This document shows, piece after piece, positions 32,245-44,209 of a DNA stretch of 64,000 nt. Origin of the DNA: Atopsyche davidsoni (Eukaryota; Arthropoda; Insecta; Trichoptera; Hydrobiosidae); NCBI GenBank assembly GCA_022113835.1, contig JAILWY010000001.1, positions 2,790,001 through 2,854,000 on the forward strand. Reading direction: 5' to 3'. The position numbers and the translations under genes are program-made. The number at the start of each line of letters is the position of its first letter. Position 1 is the first letter of the stretch. Under the pieces are notes generated by a model, which saw nothing but the letters and a program-made list of their open reading frames with translations, had not been told where the DNA came from and searched no databases.

Positions 32245-34640
32245 ATTACAACAAAATTGAAATAGATATAAAAAATCAAAGTATAATACAAAAGCTCGTT
32301 TTGTTGCACATTGAAAAATCTCTTACTACCCCCCTAGAGATAAATGTGTTCGAAAGGTTTCACAAAATAAATATTTATAAACTTATAAATGCTATAAATA
32401 ATTCATTGGTTTGTCCATGAGCACATTGACTCGGCCCCTGTGTGCACCGGCGCGATTTTATGCATGGCGGAGCTCTGGTATATTTGATGACAAGCGAGTT
32501 GTTACTTGATATATTTTATAACTCACTTGTGAGGAAAACAAAACCCAAGGTTTTCTAAAATATCGCAAGGCATACAAAATAGTCTAAATATAAATATAAT
32601 AATTAAATATTATATTATAAACATTAATGAAGTGTTAAAAACCCACACTGCTCTTTAAGGGCAGAGTGGGTTTTGCCCGAGCCTGCGGGTATCGGGAAAT
32701 AGGTGAGAAATCAAGCCTTTGAATAAATCAAAGTAAACTTCTGCTTTGTCCGGTTTATATTTTTGGATTTGTTTGAATCTACGAGCGGGAGACATCCGAA
32801 TCGGAAAATGTGATTGTTCTACGAGTAGGAGGCATGCATTGTATCGAGGCATTGTACAATTTATAAATGACAATTTAAGAGGGATAGATTTTATTTTTAT
32901 TAGAACAATTGTCACACACATAGAACATTATATATACCTCATAGTTTGTAAATAACTGCACTAGCCAATAAACCTAGATGCCGCTATATATTACAACAAG
33001 AGTAATTATTCCGTGTATACTGCTTTTCTGCATGATTTAATAGCTTTTACACAACATGCAAGGCGCTTACCAATAAAATCAATACAATTAATAATTGATT
33101 ATGTAATTACTCTCGGGTATTTATAAAATGAATTCATATATAATATGTATAGATAAAAAATCACTTTAATTGGATTCGAAGGTTTTTATTAGGTGGTATG
33201 TGAATAAATCGCAGTGAATTTTCACAAGCACATAAAATACAAAGTCCAAACTCCACTGACAGAGTTGCATAATGAGAGGCAATATAATTTCCATTTACCT
33301 TATTTTACATATCATATTGCGTATGCGATTAAAAAATACTATTAGCACAGTTACTCAACCTCACCTCGCCACTGCAAGCGATTAAGATTCATTAGACTTA
33401 TATTATCAGGATGTTACTTAATCACCTGTGAAGATTGACTTGAATATTATAATTTGAAAAAATAACCGAATATTTAATTTATTTTTTGACATGATGGCAA
33501 ACTTAATAATAAAAGTATTTATTTATTTAAATTCTGTAAAAATAATTAATTGCACCTTGTTTTCAAAAAATAGAAAACACTTCAAAATATGAACTCATTA
33601 CTCATTACTAAAAGGTTTTCTTGATTTATATATTTATAGCGTTGTGGAGTAATAAATATATTTGAAAAAATTAATCTTTATTGTTGATGTAGAATGTACG
33701 AGACATAAAAAAAATTGCTTAGGAAAGGAGTTTCATTTCAAGGTAGTTTTTGTTATAAAAATGAATTGATAAAGAATCAGTTAAGGTAGGCATGTAGAAT
33801 TCCCTTGATAAAATATTTGTTGTTTTTTTTTATTTACTTAATTGCCAAACTGAAGGATTTCTCATCTCACGCTTACCTTGGCAGATTTAAAATCTCAAGT
33901 ATTTAAAGGGCGTCGTTTTTATAAGACACTTGACTTCAAGGGTATCATCTCACACAGGCGAGCCCTGCCAGGCTCCACGATGCGCAAAAACCAATAATAT
34001 TCACAAAAGGGCACGCTGTCCTCGATTATAGCTTATGGCTTACCTGTTATAAGACCTAGAATAAAATACCTGCGTTTTTTTAAATAAAAAAATGTATTTG
34101 CAATTTATAACATATTGAATAACTAGAACGGGCTATTCACAAAATATGGTGAATTATCGAGAAACCGGTGTCTGGTCTGACACCGAGTCACTAGCTTGGA
34201 CTTGACTTGTTAAAACCCTCCCCTTTTCGCCCCTTATCAGGATAATAAGTCTATGAACACCTCCGTTAAGTTGCTACGATTAAATTATCACCCCTAGTTC
34301 CTTCAACTGTCTTCATTATCTCATTTAGTAGTGTTTTATGTTCTGCAAGGATACATTCTGCAACTACTATACTATACTTGAAACTGAAGAAAAATATATT
34401 CCAACTTTACTGATTTTTATTCAGAATTGCAGATTGAGCAGAATTCAAGACCATTATTAATATTGAATTATTTTGTCGTGGGTGTTTATTTTAATTCAAA
34501 ACTAATATTTTCCTGCAAGCATGCATCCTCTCATCCTGCCTTTCAATTCTTCCCGAGAGGAATGTTTAGACTTTATACAAGCCGGCTTGGAAGCTTATCC
34601 AGATGAGGCCATATCAAATATACTGTGAATAGACTCATCT
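32245..34640. other. Long AT-rich stretch
   Basis: Repeat-poor. GC-richer unique patches at 32400-32470, 32655-32850 and 33940-34000 could be regulatory. An 88-codon minus frame (32655-32921) has no domain I know. Confidence 0.4.
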
Positions 34641-34649
34641 TTACCAATT

Positions 34650-34790
34650 GCCTCTCCTCAGAGGAGGTTGGCGACCATTTCACTGAGCATATACTCATGC
34701 TGAGCCAGTGTTCATAGTGGGTCCCAGGGTCTTTCTACACCGCAGATTTATATTGGAAGGACGCAGACCTTTCCTTCTAATATAAAGGAA
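34650..34790 (-). repeat. R1 repeat, 3' end copy
   Basis: ctcctcagaggaggttggcg, accatttcactgagcatata and ctcatgctgagccagtgttc represent the R1 end in minus orientation, followed by a truncated body. Confidence 0.75.
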
Positions 34791-34807
34791 GCCGCCGTGC
34801 CGTTTCC

Positions 34808-35760
34808 GGCCGCCATGGAGACAGCAACAAGAAACCATCAGCAAGCGCTGCATACCAATGCTCAAAAAAAATCACGCAACTCACGAGTGCTACAGCTCCT
34901 TTACATTTCAATTAAATTCATAAAATATTTTCTGCATGAAGTGCCTCTCCTCAAAGGAGGTTGGCGACAGTGTCCAAGGTTTTCTAAGGGGAAGATAGTG
35001 CAGTAGCTCCCCGGGTCCTTGTACACCACAGTTTTATATTGCTGCTGCCTAATAGCATTATAAATCCTTTCCTTACAAAGCTCGGGCGTTTAGATCTAAT
35101 ACTCTTTCTGCAGCAGGCAACGGAAACAATAGCAACAACCCCTTCACCTCGACAAAGTATTTCCAGAGCACATCCTTTCACAACCAATCCAAGTCCACTA
35201 CTCCATTAACGATCCTTTACACACTTTCAGGGTACAGAATGAAAGCCATGCACAAGCAACATAATGAGAAAGTGGGGAGATAAGGCAATAGCCGTAATGG
35301 TTTTGGTTTGAATCTCACAAAAAGTTAATCGATTTCCGAAATATTGCATACACAATGAGCTTATATGAGAGAAAAACATGGATGTATAAAAAAAATAGTA
35401 GAAATCGTTATATTGCAATTTACATAATTTCCATTGGAGAAATAAAATTAATATGGAAGCGGAATTTGCGACATTGCTTTTCCTCAGAGCAGGTAACTGA
35501 TTATATTTTCTTTGCACTGAATGCGCAAATAAATAAAACTCCCGATGATGGGGGGAAAAAGCGTATTTTGGCTGATACCAAATACAACCCATTGCAGCTT
35601 ATTAAGATGGATATGTTCAAAATTTGTTTAGGTTCAAAATGCGGAAATAATAAATATTTATTCATGATTACTTGAAAAATATTAGTCCGAAAAGGCTGCC
35701 CATGGCAAGTAAACAAAGAAATGTGATATCGTACTTGGCAGTTTGCGTCTGTCTCACAGT
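34808..35760 (-). repeat. Large composite repeat, copy 1 of inverted pair
   Basis: Order: ggccgccatggagacagcaa segment, R1 end and body (34930-35290), then a ~470-bp block (tttggtttgaatctcac to tttgcgtctgtctcac). The same order in reverse complement occupies 47262-48197. Similarity is high along the whole length, with small indels and an R1-internal deletion in the other copy. The 470-bp block contains a partial R2-like tggaagcggaatttgcg. Confidence 0.85.
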
Positions 35761-35885
35761 CTCTCCACCTCGACTGAGTACTTCCAGAGCACATCCCTCC
35801 ACAATGATTCCAAATCCACTACTCTATTACCGATCCTTTACATGCGCTCATGCACAAGCACCAGAATGAGGAGAGCGGGGAGGTT
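35761..35885 (-). repeat. R1 5' fragment
   Basis: acctcgactgagtacttcca, catccctccacaatg and accgatcctttacatgcgct match the R1 5' region in minus orientation, directly abutting the composite. Confidence 0.7.
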
Positions 35886-35929
35886 GGAGACTCGTTTGGG
35901 GCTAAATTGAAGTACCAGGAATGAGTGGT

Positions 35930-36160
35930 GGTACTGTTGCTGGGGGCCCGCGTGGGCGCCCGAGGTCTCCAGGGCCGGGCCAGGCGCGCCACAGAGCGGG
36001 CGATTTATAATTTGTGCAGCCAATCGGAGGTAACGGAGCTCGCCGCGGGGCTCGGCCCTTTACTGACTTTTACTCGCCCACTGCTTCGCAAGCTGTGTTG
36101 CGCGGCGAGACTTATCAGCACGCCCTTTCATTTAGCCTTAAGTTTTTGCTGGGTCCAATT
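35930..36160. promoter_or_regulatory. GC-rich islet
   Basis: CpG-rich 35940-36060, overlapping frames in both directions, no exon signals. It may be a small promoter. Confidence 0.3.
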
Positions 36161-36179
36161 TGTTTAGGTCACACTATCT

Positions 36180-37140
36180 CTGTAGCAGTGGCGTGCGGTG
36201 AGGGCGTGAAAATTATGCGAATGCGGATCAAGGGACATGATATTATATTAGTTAAGCATCTGATGATGACCCAGTGTATTGGGTCGAAACTAGTAATGCA
36301 AATAATTTTAATAAACTCAAAGTGAAGACAAAATACAAAGGTACTTTTATCATTATGTTATTATTAGTTATTTACTGTCTTTGGCTCTTAATCAAAATCA
36401 GATTTAGGTACATTGCTTGCCCAAACTGTAAGCCACTGATATATAGTAAATTTACATCACGCAAACCTTTCGTGGAAATAAAGTGACTTTTCACTTACTT
36501 ACCTACCACCAAAAACAAACAAATGTAGGATATCTCAATAGCAACGGCGTGTGGTCTATAAAAGCATACAAGATTGCTTGCTTAAAAGTACATGGAAATA
36601 GTGTTTTGTACTATTTTTTATAAAAAATACGCACAAATGGTTTAAAATACTATTAGGCCTAGCGTTTTCCGCTATAGTAGAACAATCTAATAGTGACCTA
36701 AAACTTTCCTGAAAAATATGTCACACGAGTTATATCTGTTCCTCGCCGCGCCGGTAAAGGAACAAAGTATTGATTCACACTCATGGTATCATATTTTATG
36801 ATTTAAATAAATAGCGCATACGATTTATCGTATGCGTTATATATCAGGCTCACTTATACTCAGTGAACATATGTTTTTATTTTATTGATCAATGGATTCT
36901 ATTCGCTCAGATGATGGTTGAGCCTTTGCGATTTCTTTCGATTATTGGCATGCCATTCTTAAGTTTGCACTCCCCCAGTTCTTGCAGAGAACTACCGCAA
37001 GTCGGCAGTAATGTAGCGACCAGAGCACACGTGTTTCAAATTGTTTACCCGAGCCTTGATTCCTGCAAGATAGGAAAAGGAAATCCTCTGTGTGAAAGAC
37101 TTTAACCGTATATTAACAATTTTTTCTGGATATATTATTA
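36180..37140. other. AT-rich DNA with orphan element ends
   Basis: cagtggcgtgcggtgaggg at 36187 resembles the hAT-type end at 12169. 36256-36330 (tgggtcgaaactagtaatgc) is D-like. Nothing coding. Confidence 0.3.
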
Positions 37141-37150
37141 AAATATTCAA

Positions 37151-37312
37151 ATGGCGTGTCGACGTTGGATGCGCTGGGCCTGCAGCAAACCTGTTGAACA
37201 TTGGCAATGGGCCATAAAACACAGTTTTATTGTTTCTGAATCGGCCCGCGATCGTATCGCTCCCGCCTACCATATTCGGCGAAAGCTGCTTTTGCATAGA
37301 CAATTTTCATAA
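37151..37312 (+). other. 53-codon open frame in a conserved-looking block
   Basis: Begins MACRRWMRWACSKPVEHW and ends at taa 37310-37312. The block is distinctly GC-richer than its flanks and holds gggccataaaac. It could be a micro-ORF, an exon or a regulatory element; no domain is recognised. Confidence 0.2.
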
Positions 37313-37849
37313 TTGAATAGCGTCAGATATGTCAAAAACTTTCCAATACTAATTTATTAGCGGCTCTTAAAAGGGTTACCAGTTTTTATTGCTATTTCAA
37401 CATTTTTATCATGGCTACTAAAATTTACACACTATCACTCTTTCATTCCTTTCGATCCACTACTGGTTTACATAAAGATAAGTGCAAATAAAGGGTTTTG
37501 GTAAATGCTGCCCACATTACACGACAAGTAAAACTAAAGTTTTTTTTGGGATATTCGTAGGATTCGAAGATTTAGCTTAAGTAAAAAATGGAAAACAGGA
37601 CGCTATTGGCCAGTTACCAGTCGGAAGATAGTGGTGTAGAGAGCCGAGGTTTGATTTGAAATTCTGCGTATTTCTAATAAATATGATTAGCCAAATACAA
37701 ATTACAAAGAAAATATTGATCTTAGTCGCGCTTTGCTTTACTAAGGTTCTTTAAGACCTATTGAGGATTTTCGATTTCGATGTCTTACAGATGAATCCTT
37801 AACTGATGCAATTGGACAGAAAATGCAATTACTTATTTCTTCTTCTTTA

Positions 37850-38185
37850 GGTGCCTCTCTCTTAGGTGTTGTCGACCGTCTTACTGAACATATATTTATA
37901 CTGAGTCAGTTTTCATGATTTTCTTACGGAAAATAGTATAGTGGATCCCCGAGTCCTTCTATACCGAAGTTTTATATTCGAAGGAGAATTTTGCGTATTG
38001 CTGCTGCCCAATAGCATTATTATATAATCCTTTCCTCACAAAGCTCTGGCGTTTACCTCGACAAGGTACTTCCAGAGTACATCCCTCCACAATCATTTCA
38101 AGTCCACTACTCTATTACCGACCCTTTACACGCGATCAGGGTACAGAATGGCAGCCATGCATAAGCAACTGAATGGGGAGAACGA
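37850..38185 (-). repeat. R1 repeat copy
   Basis: From ttaggtgcctctctcttagg through cggaaaatagtatagtggat, attgctgctgcccaatagca, ctttcctcacaaagctctgg and cacgcgatcagggtacagaa to cagccatgcataagcaac, a nearly complete R1 in minus orientation lacking an internal ~60 bp. Confidence 0.85.
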
Positions 38186-38519
38186 AATTTATTTTGTTTA
38201 CGATATTCTAGCAGCTTTTATAACATTTAATGCTGTATAATTATTTGATCTGCATATGTAAGCATTTTCAAAGAGATTTAAAAATAAATTTAAAAAACCC
38301 GTGAAAGAGTGTAATTGTTATTAATATTTTTAATACCAAAAAATATATTAAATCATTAAAAAAAAATGTCTCTTATATAAAATTTGATTCTATGAAGTTT
38401 TTTTATTACCAAGTCCTCTAACATAGAAATGTGATTTAGTCGATTAACTTTAAACGTCGATCGAGAAATCAAAAACTATGTACTCGTGGAATATACTCAG
38501 TGGATCGATTAAAGAAAAT

Positions 38520-38930
38520 CTATGCACAAAATTAACTGGCTTGTGGACGTGTACCGGTACGAGAGGAAAAAGTGGTCACCCGCGCCGAGCGCAGCGCGCC
38601 GCTTCCAGGCCGGTCTACTCCAGTTTGAATTAAAAAAATGTAACGAAATTTTAATTTGATCGTATGCTTTGAATAATTTTAAACTTCTACGGTTACTTTG
38701 AATTAAATGTTAATTATTTTAATGAGACATTTTTGCCAGCGGCCCGCATTCGTCGGCTCGTCGGGTGCTTTCGACACGACTCTCACGGAGCGGAAGTACC
38801 TGCGCGAAACAGAAGATATGTAAGTAGTGTATAACGGAACGAGGCAGCGGAGCAGCTTCCCGGAGTGACCTTCAGCTCTGGTGGTGGGGAAGCAACTGGC
38901 GCGTCCTTCTCAATCGTAGCAAATTATAAA
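38520..38930. other. GC-rich block, possible exon region
   Basis: CpG-containing sequence at 38560-38630 and 38740-38925 within AT-rich DNA. Contains the candidate exon at 38740-38819. Confidence 0.3.
38740..38819 (+). CDS. Candidate internal exon, 80 bp
   Basis: Preceded by catttttgccag| (acceptor-like) and followed by agatat|gtaagtag, a textbook 5' donor. Frame 1 reads RPAFVGSSGAFDTTLTERKY, then LRETED, without stops, but the other two frames are also open, so coding is not shown. It could be a 5'UTR exon. Confidence 0.22.
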
Positions 38931-39569
38931 CAAGCATTGCGATCAGAAAGACGTTAATTTTGAAAAGACGTGACGTGGACGCATTTTCATGCACAGTGTT
39001 TCAATTGTAAATACAGCTGAAAAATAGTTATGAAATAAAATATTATTGGGTCGCAAAATGAATGACCTTCGACTGTAGTTGCAGAGTAAATTTTTACAAT
39101 TTTAATAATAATATTAGAAATTCACTTGAATACTTCACACATCACATTGATCCGATTTATTCGTAGGAGATACTTTTTTTTTAGATATTATAATTTAATA
39201 TTGCATTATGCACCCGATAGTTTCTAAATCGGCAAGTGGCATGGTATAAAAGTCGAGGCAAGATTGATATATGATATCTACTCTATATAGATTAGATTAA
39301 ATCACGAGCTAATCAAAGCCACAAAGTACTAACCGCGTTATTCGTATTTACTAAAGCAACTCTGTTAAAACAATGGATTAATAAAGCCATAGCCCGTTGT
39401 TTATTTTATGATTTTACAAATCGTCAGGTTTATGCGTTGTGAAATCGTACTACTAAAAATTGATGGCGTAGTATACATTAACGACATTAATATATGAAAA
39501 TATTTTTCAACTTGTCATTTTTCTTAATGATTAATTTTGTATACGTTTTGTGTAATATTTATTATTCAA

Positions 39570-39930
39570 TGGTTTTTGCCGATGGTCCACGCATCCATGG
39601 GAATTTTTCTCTGCGTGCTTATTAGAAAATGAAATGTCAGAAATAGAATCGACTACACATCTCATTCGCCGCCCTGCATAATGGAGCCGGGGACTAAGTA
39701 CAGTCATGATGCTGCACCATGAGCCACAGCTGATGCTTAGCGATTCTCCGCGCTTCGTGCGCGACCACCAGCTCGGCGTCTCTCCGGAGGAAGTGCTTCC
39801 GATCCGGCTGGAGCCAAAAGTATTAACCATCGGACCCATAACCCGCAGCAGCTGGCTCCGACCAAAGCCTTCGCACACCACGGGAAGAGAAAATCTACGG
39901 CCTTAAGCAGTGGCGTACTGCCGCATAAGC
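39570..39930. other. GC-rich block open on both strands
   Basis: Minus frame of 116 codons and plus frame of 66 overlap. Codon periodicity is not evident. cagtggcgtactgccg at 39908 may be an orphan hAT-type end. Confidence 0.25.
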
Positions 39931-40203
39931 CCAAAAGCCCGGCTTGTATTAATTAGCCGATCCCTTCATGCGTTTAAAGAATTCTTTTAACAACTGATTC
40001 ACATATGAAACGACGAGACAAAGTCTTGAAAATTCGGTACGACACATATTATATATCCACTGAAAAGTGTTGAAGTTTGAAATGCTCCAAATAATGCTTT
40101 TTTTTCTTTTGGATTCAATTTCACACACTTACTCTCTCGATGAGAACCAATGACAATGGGGACCCCAAATAAAAGATATAACCGTCTAGGCATGGAGTTT
40201 AAC

Positions 40204-40373
40204 AGCCTAGACACGCTGCAATACAAACGACAACCAAACGGTAACTAGCCAACAGTGTTCGCGTATTCTAGGTGTATTTTTTTTTAAAAATAATTTTGCC
40301 AAAAACACAATGAAAAAAAGGACACTATTGCTTAGCTCGCTGTTCGGTTGTATTGTGACGTGTATAGGCAGCT
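40204..40373. mobile_element. Family E TIR element
   Basis: Left gcctagacacgctgcaatac with acaaccaaacggtaactagc; right ctgttcggttgtattgtgac with gtgtataggcagct. These are inverted ends of about 45 bp and an AT-rich centre. Confidence 0.8.
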
Positions 40374-40969
40374 TTCCATTCTGAGCGCGATCAACACGCC
40401 TTTATCAACTTCAAGATGTTGTCAGTTAAACAGATACATTTTAATATGTATATTTAAACAAATGTTTTTCATGTTCACATAATAATAAAAAATAGTAAAA
40501 TAAATCTAACTTTTTTTCAAGAAACAGGTGAGATTAAAAAAAACTTTCTTTAAGTTTCGCATGTGAACCGTTTACCTAAATACTGTCAACACAATAGACA
40601 CGTCTGGGTCAAATATGCGGATGTATTGAATATTCAATATTAGTCCGTAGTTAATTCGTTGAATAAATATAGATTCTTTCTGCATTCCGCGTTACAGCGC
40701 GCCACTGGATTCGGGGCAATTTATAAAGGAAATATTAAACGCAGGAAGTTGCTGAGAGACTAATAAATGCTTTATTTGCAGACTAGAGAATAATCCCGAT
40801 TGGTTTTCACAATAATTAAATACCATAATAGTATTAAATAAAAGGTGTATGGTAATATTTTGTTTTGAGACGTTTGCGTAATAGTCTGTACCATGGGTTG
40901 ATCACATAATGATTGCTTGATGATCTTGTTTTGGACACGTTTTTTTAAGATATACCAAATAAAGCCTAC

Positions 40970-41140
40970 TGCAGTCCAGGAAAAAAATGGATGCGTAATT
41001 TGCAACAGTGGTTGGAGATCGAGAGTACAGCCGAAGTAAAAAGACTGACCCATGATAAATATTATGTGTTTAGTGAGTATAAATATATGTGACCATCACC
41101 AACCACTTATGAAGCAATGCATCTGAAGAAGAAGTAATAT
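40970..41140 (+). repeat. R2 repeat copy
   Basis: aaatggatgcgtaatttgca encodes KWMRNLQQWLEIESTAEV, followed by gtttagtgagtata and a degraded accaaccacttatga, ending ctgaagaagaag. It is a complete-looking R2 unit. Confidence 0.65.
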
Positions 41141-41339
41141 TCCATGTTGTTGACGAAGCTACACCTGTTGTTCATGGGTTTTGTCCCTGAAAGTGAAATC
41201 CAGTACAGGGATCGGAACCATACTCTTATAAGCATTATCACAGCTTAAATAAACAAAAAAATGATCTGCGATATCATCTCATGGATCTTCCTTGGTAATA
41301 TCTGATATTTAGAAAGCAGGGACCCGCCATATTCTCTCA

Positions 41340-41640
41340 TCGAGATGGATCATTTCAATGTTACGGTACGTGCGGAGTGCGGCCGGCGCTCGGCCTCGGT
41401 CCGGCGTGCGCAGAAGGCGTCACTACTTGCCAGACATCGCGCACTCCGAGTGAAGGTACTGCATCAGCGTCTCTCCAACTTTCGAGGAGCCCTCCTCTAT
41501 CGATCGATCGGAATAGTCGCTGTCTTAAGTCAGCTACACACGCAGCGACACAACTTGCATCCGATTTGCGATTAGAGTGTTAATACCGCAAAAGAGGATA
41601 CTATTGGTCAGGTACCGTTCGGTTGTGATGGGTAAGCAAA
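41340..41640. other. GC-rich block joined to a partial E element
   Basis: 41365-41510 is CpG-rich and unique. 41529-41635 carries E-type ends (cagctacacacgcagcgaca and accgttcggttgtgatg). Confidence 0.45.
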
Positions 41641-41875
41641 AACTTCCAATGAACCTAACAGAAAAATCTGGAATTGGCTGCTAAAACTCCTAAGCTCCAA
41701 CGTAATTGACAACCGAACAATTTGAATAATAATAAAATGCCATTTTTGTTGCCACTGTAGGTTTCTTTAAGTAAGTTTTGTAACCTAGGTCAAGTATAGA
41801 ATTTCTCGATGTATGGGTTTTGTAGAACTCAAAGTAAAATGTAGAAAGGTTCATTTTAATGTAAACAATACACAC

Positions 41876-41960
41876 AGGAAATCTCTCAACGCTCTATCTG
41901 TAAGAGCACTAGGTTGTGATAACCGTAGAGATGTAGGTTCAAATCCCATCGTGTAGGATT
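41876..41960 (+). repeat. tRNA-Ile-like relic
   Basis: gctctatctgtaagagc forms a D-arm hairpin, ttgtgataacc fits an anticodon loop with GAT (Ile), and gtaggttcaaatcccat is the T arm. The acceptor ends do not pair, so it is a pseudo-tRNA or SINE head rather than a functional gene. Confidence 0.5.
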
Positions 41961-42104
41961 TTCCTGAAGAATAAAATAATTGTACACGAGAACCACGTTG
42001 TAGTCTGCTGGTTGACACCGTTGCGCGTACAATATTTAATTGGCATAATAAGTACGTTGTTTCACTTATAGGATATGATTGTTAAAAATTCTTGCTTAGT
42101 ACCA

Positions 42105-42245
42105 GTGATTCGTTGGTATAATTGGTAATGCACCGGCCATGTAAACTTGGGGATGTGGGTTTCAAATCCCACACAAATCACGATAATATTTTTCTGAGAG
42201 TTTCTTTAATCAATATTCAATATTTGAAAAAATGTACTTAATCAT
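42105..42245 (+). repeat. tRNA-Thr-type SINE, complete head
   Basis: 42105-42181 folds as tRNA: acceptor gtgatt/aatcac, T arm gtggg-ttt-caaat-ccac-like with one extra t, and anticodon loop catgtaa (TGT, Thr). The SINE-specific body gataatatttttctgagagt follows. The head matches general tRNA-Thr(UGU) features. Confidence 0.85.
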
Positions 42246-42589
42246 TATCAAGGTTACGTTAGGTTTAAAATTTACGTTTTTGGTACATATGGACCTCAAG
42301 GTGTTGCATTGGCGGAAATGCGTTGCACATGCTTAAGGAGTTCGTTTACTTCTTAATAGCTATCTCACAGCGTCGCGGGGTGCGAGGTGCGGGGGAGGGG
42401 GTGTCCGGCTGTGGCATTTAAATAAAATTTAAATATTTGAAAAATCATTATCAAGTACCATAGTACGTAGTTTTCAGAAATTCCAAGTCCTTGAAGATGG
42501 CCCAAACGCCAAATGCAGCTTCGCACTAAACCAAACGTAGTGAGGAGGTTTCAATTTCACATAAAAAAAAGTAATGACATCACGTATCG

Positions 42590-42855
42590 ACGATTGTCTG
42601 CCCGCCAAGGGCGGCGCGCCCCGCAGTTGAGGAAGCGCTGGCGGAGCATGTAGGTGCCGATTTGCAGTCGCCCTACATCCAGGCCCTGCGGCGCCGCGGA
42701 GTTGCGCAGCCTCGAGGTCGGCACATCGGAACGAGAATCTGGCACAGGCCGGGCAAGGTCCCCGCCTGGCCAAAACACCGCCCGAGATGGGGCCAGGTGA
42801 GCGAATGATAACAGCCGCTGCGCTCGGACGCTTCGCCGAAATAGCAACAGGTATC
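42590..42855. promoter_or_regulatory. CpG-rich islet
   Basis: CpG-dense sequence with ggcggcgcgccccgc. Overlapping minus frames (up to 99 codons) are side effects of GC content. It directly abuts two E elements. Confidence 0.35.
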
Positions 42856-42857
42856 GA

Positions 42858-43155
42858 GCTGCCTACACACGCTGCGACCCAACGCTGTCGGTAGCCAATA
42901 GCGTCCTCTGAATGAAAAAAAAAAAAAAAAAAAAAAGAGGACGTTGTTGGCTAATTACAAATTCGTTGGCATTTGTGTGTAGGCAGTTTTAATTACACGC
43001 GTTGCGACACAACTGATAATCAACGTATAATGAGCCAATAGTGTATTTTATCTTTGGGTGTTTTTTTAAAGGAATTTGCTGTGTAAAAAATGCAATGTGA
43101 TAAACCGTTTGGTTGCCGATTGTGTATGAACGTCTGTAGGCAGCTTTACAATACA
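42858..43155. mobile_element. Two adjacent family E elements
   Basis: First: 42858-42980, ctgcctacacacgctgcgac to ggcatttgtgtgtaggcag, with a 22-23 bp A run in the centre. Second: about 42985-43155, ttacacgcgttgcgacacaa to gtgtatgaacgtctgtaggc. Each has its own inverted ends. Confidence 0.8.
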
Positions 43156-43159
43156 TTTT

Positions 43160-44055
43160 TTTAACCCACAATAGATATATTTCATATTTGATTGAGTAAA
43201 GTCGCTTGAAAATCTTATGGAAAAACAATGAAAATCCTAAAAATTTTAATATTAAAAAAAAATATTTTTCATTGGCCTAAACATCGGGTCACTTATATTA
43301 TCATCATTAATAATAATATTTTCTCGTCGTTTTCCGAGCAAATAATCACCCAAGCACTGCATACGGAACAAACCTGTTATTATTAAAGTAAAGCGTAATC
43401 AAATATTTACTAATATTCAATATTATTTTTATTGCATTTGTCGTTTGTTTATAGGCAACAATTTTTGTCTATACTGTTATAAATTCGTAAAAAAATATTT
43501 AAATAATTTTAATTGCATTTGATGTTTACTTTAATGACGTGGAAATTTCCAGTATTTTTTGTCCGAACGCAAAAGTGTCATTGATTGATAATACATCTCG
43601 AGTTGCCTCATACATGCAGTGCACTTTACATGCATGCGACCCGCAGAGCTCACCTACCTCGTTAAGGTATGAAATATCGAATTACCGTAATTTATTATCA
43701 CTCACAAATGCATAAATAAAGCAGGTGTTTCGATAAAAAATCGGCCTAATTATCAGTTGATAAATTTACTCCATTCAAACGCGTGGGTCTCCGTAGGTGA
43801 ATAATTACGGTGCGTTTTCCATCTGCAGAATATATCAGAGCCGAGAGACGACTTTCTATCCGGCGCGGAGTCTACTGCGTAGCACAGTTGCTCAAAGCGC
43901 CAAAACTCTTCTGGGAAATTGTGTCGAATTTCATATTCAGAAAAAGAAACGTTGAAATAACTTAACCTTTTGGAAAAATAAGCTCAGACTAGTAGCAATG
44001 TGATTTTGGACATTTGTATTCATGTATTCGTGGTTTTGTAGGAAAGGTGGTCAGC
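43160..44055. other. AT-rich unique DNA
   Basis: 43800-43930 is GC-richer and unique. Otherwise nothing to report. Confidence 0.35.
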
Positions 44056-44058
44056 TTA

Positions 44059-44205
44059 AGCCGTCTGCACACGATGCAACGCAAACTACAACCAAATGGC
44101 AATTACTCAATAGCGTCCTATTTACGTAATCGAACCATGAAATGCACTCAAAATAAAGGGATGCTATTGGATAATTGCAAGTTATGACGCCGCGTGTGCT
44201 AAAGT
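44059..44205. mobile_element. Family E TIR element
   Basis: Left agccgtctgcacacgatgca with caaccaaatggcaattac; right attggataattgcaagttat with gccgcgtgtgc. Ends have diverged more than at 40204. Confidence 0.65.
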
Positions 44206-44209
44206 TTTG

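Noticed and set aside
41876..41960. Functional tRNA-Ile gene
   Set aside because: Acceptor ends do not pair and the T stem has mismatches; best seen as a pseudo-tRNA or SINE head.
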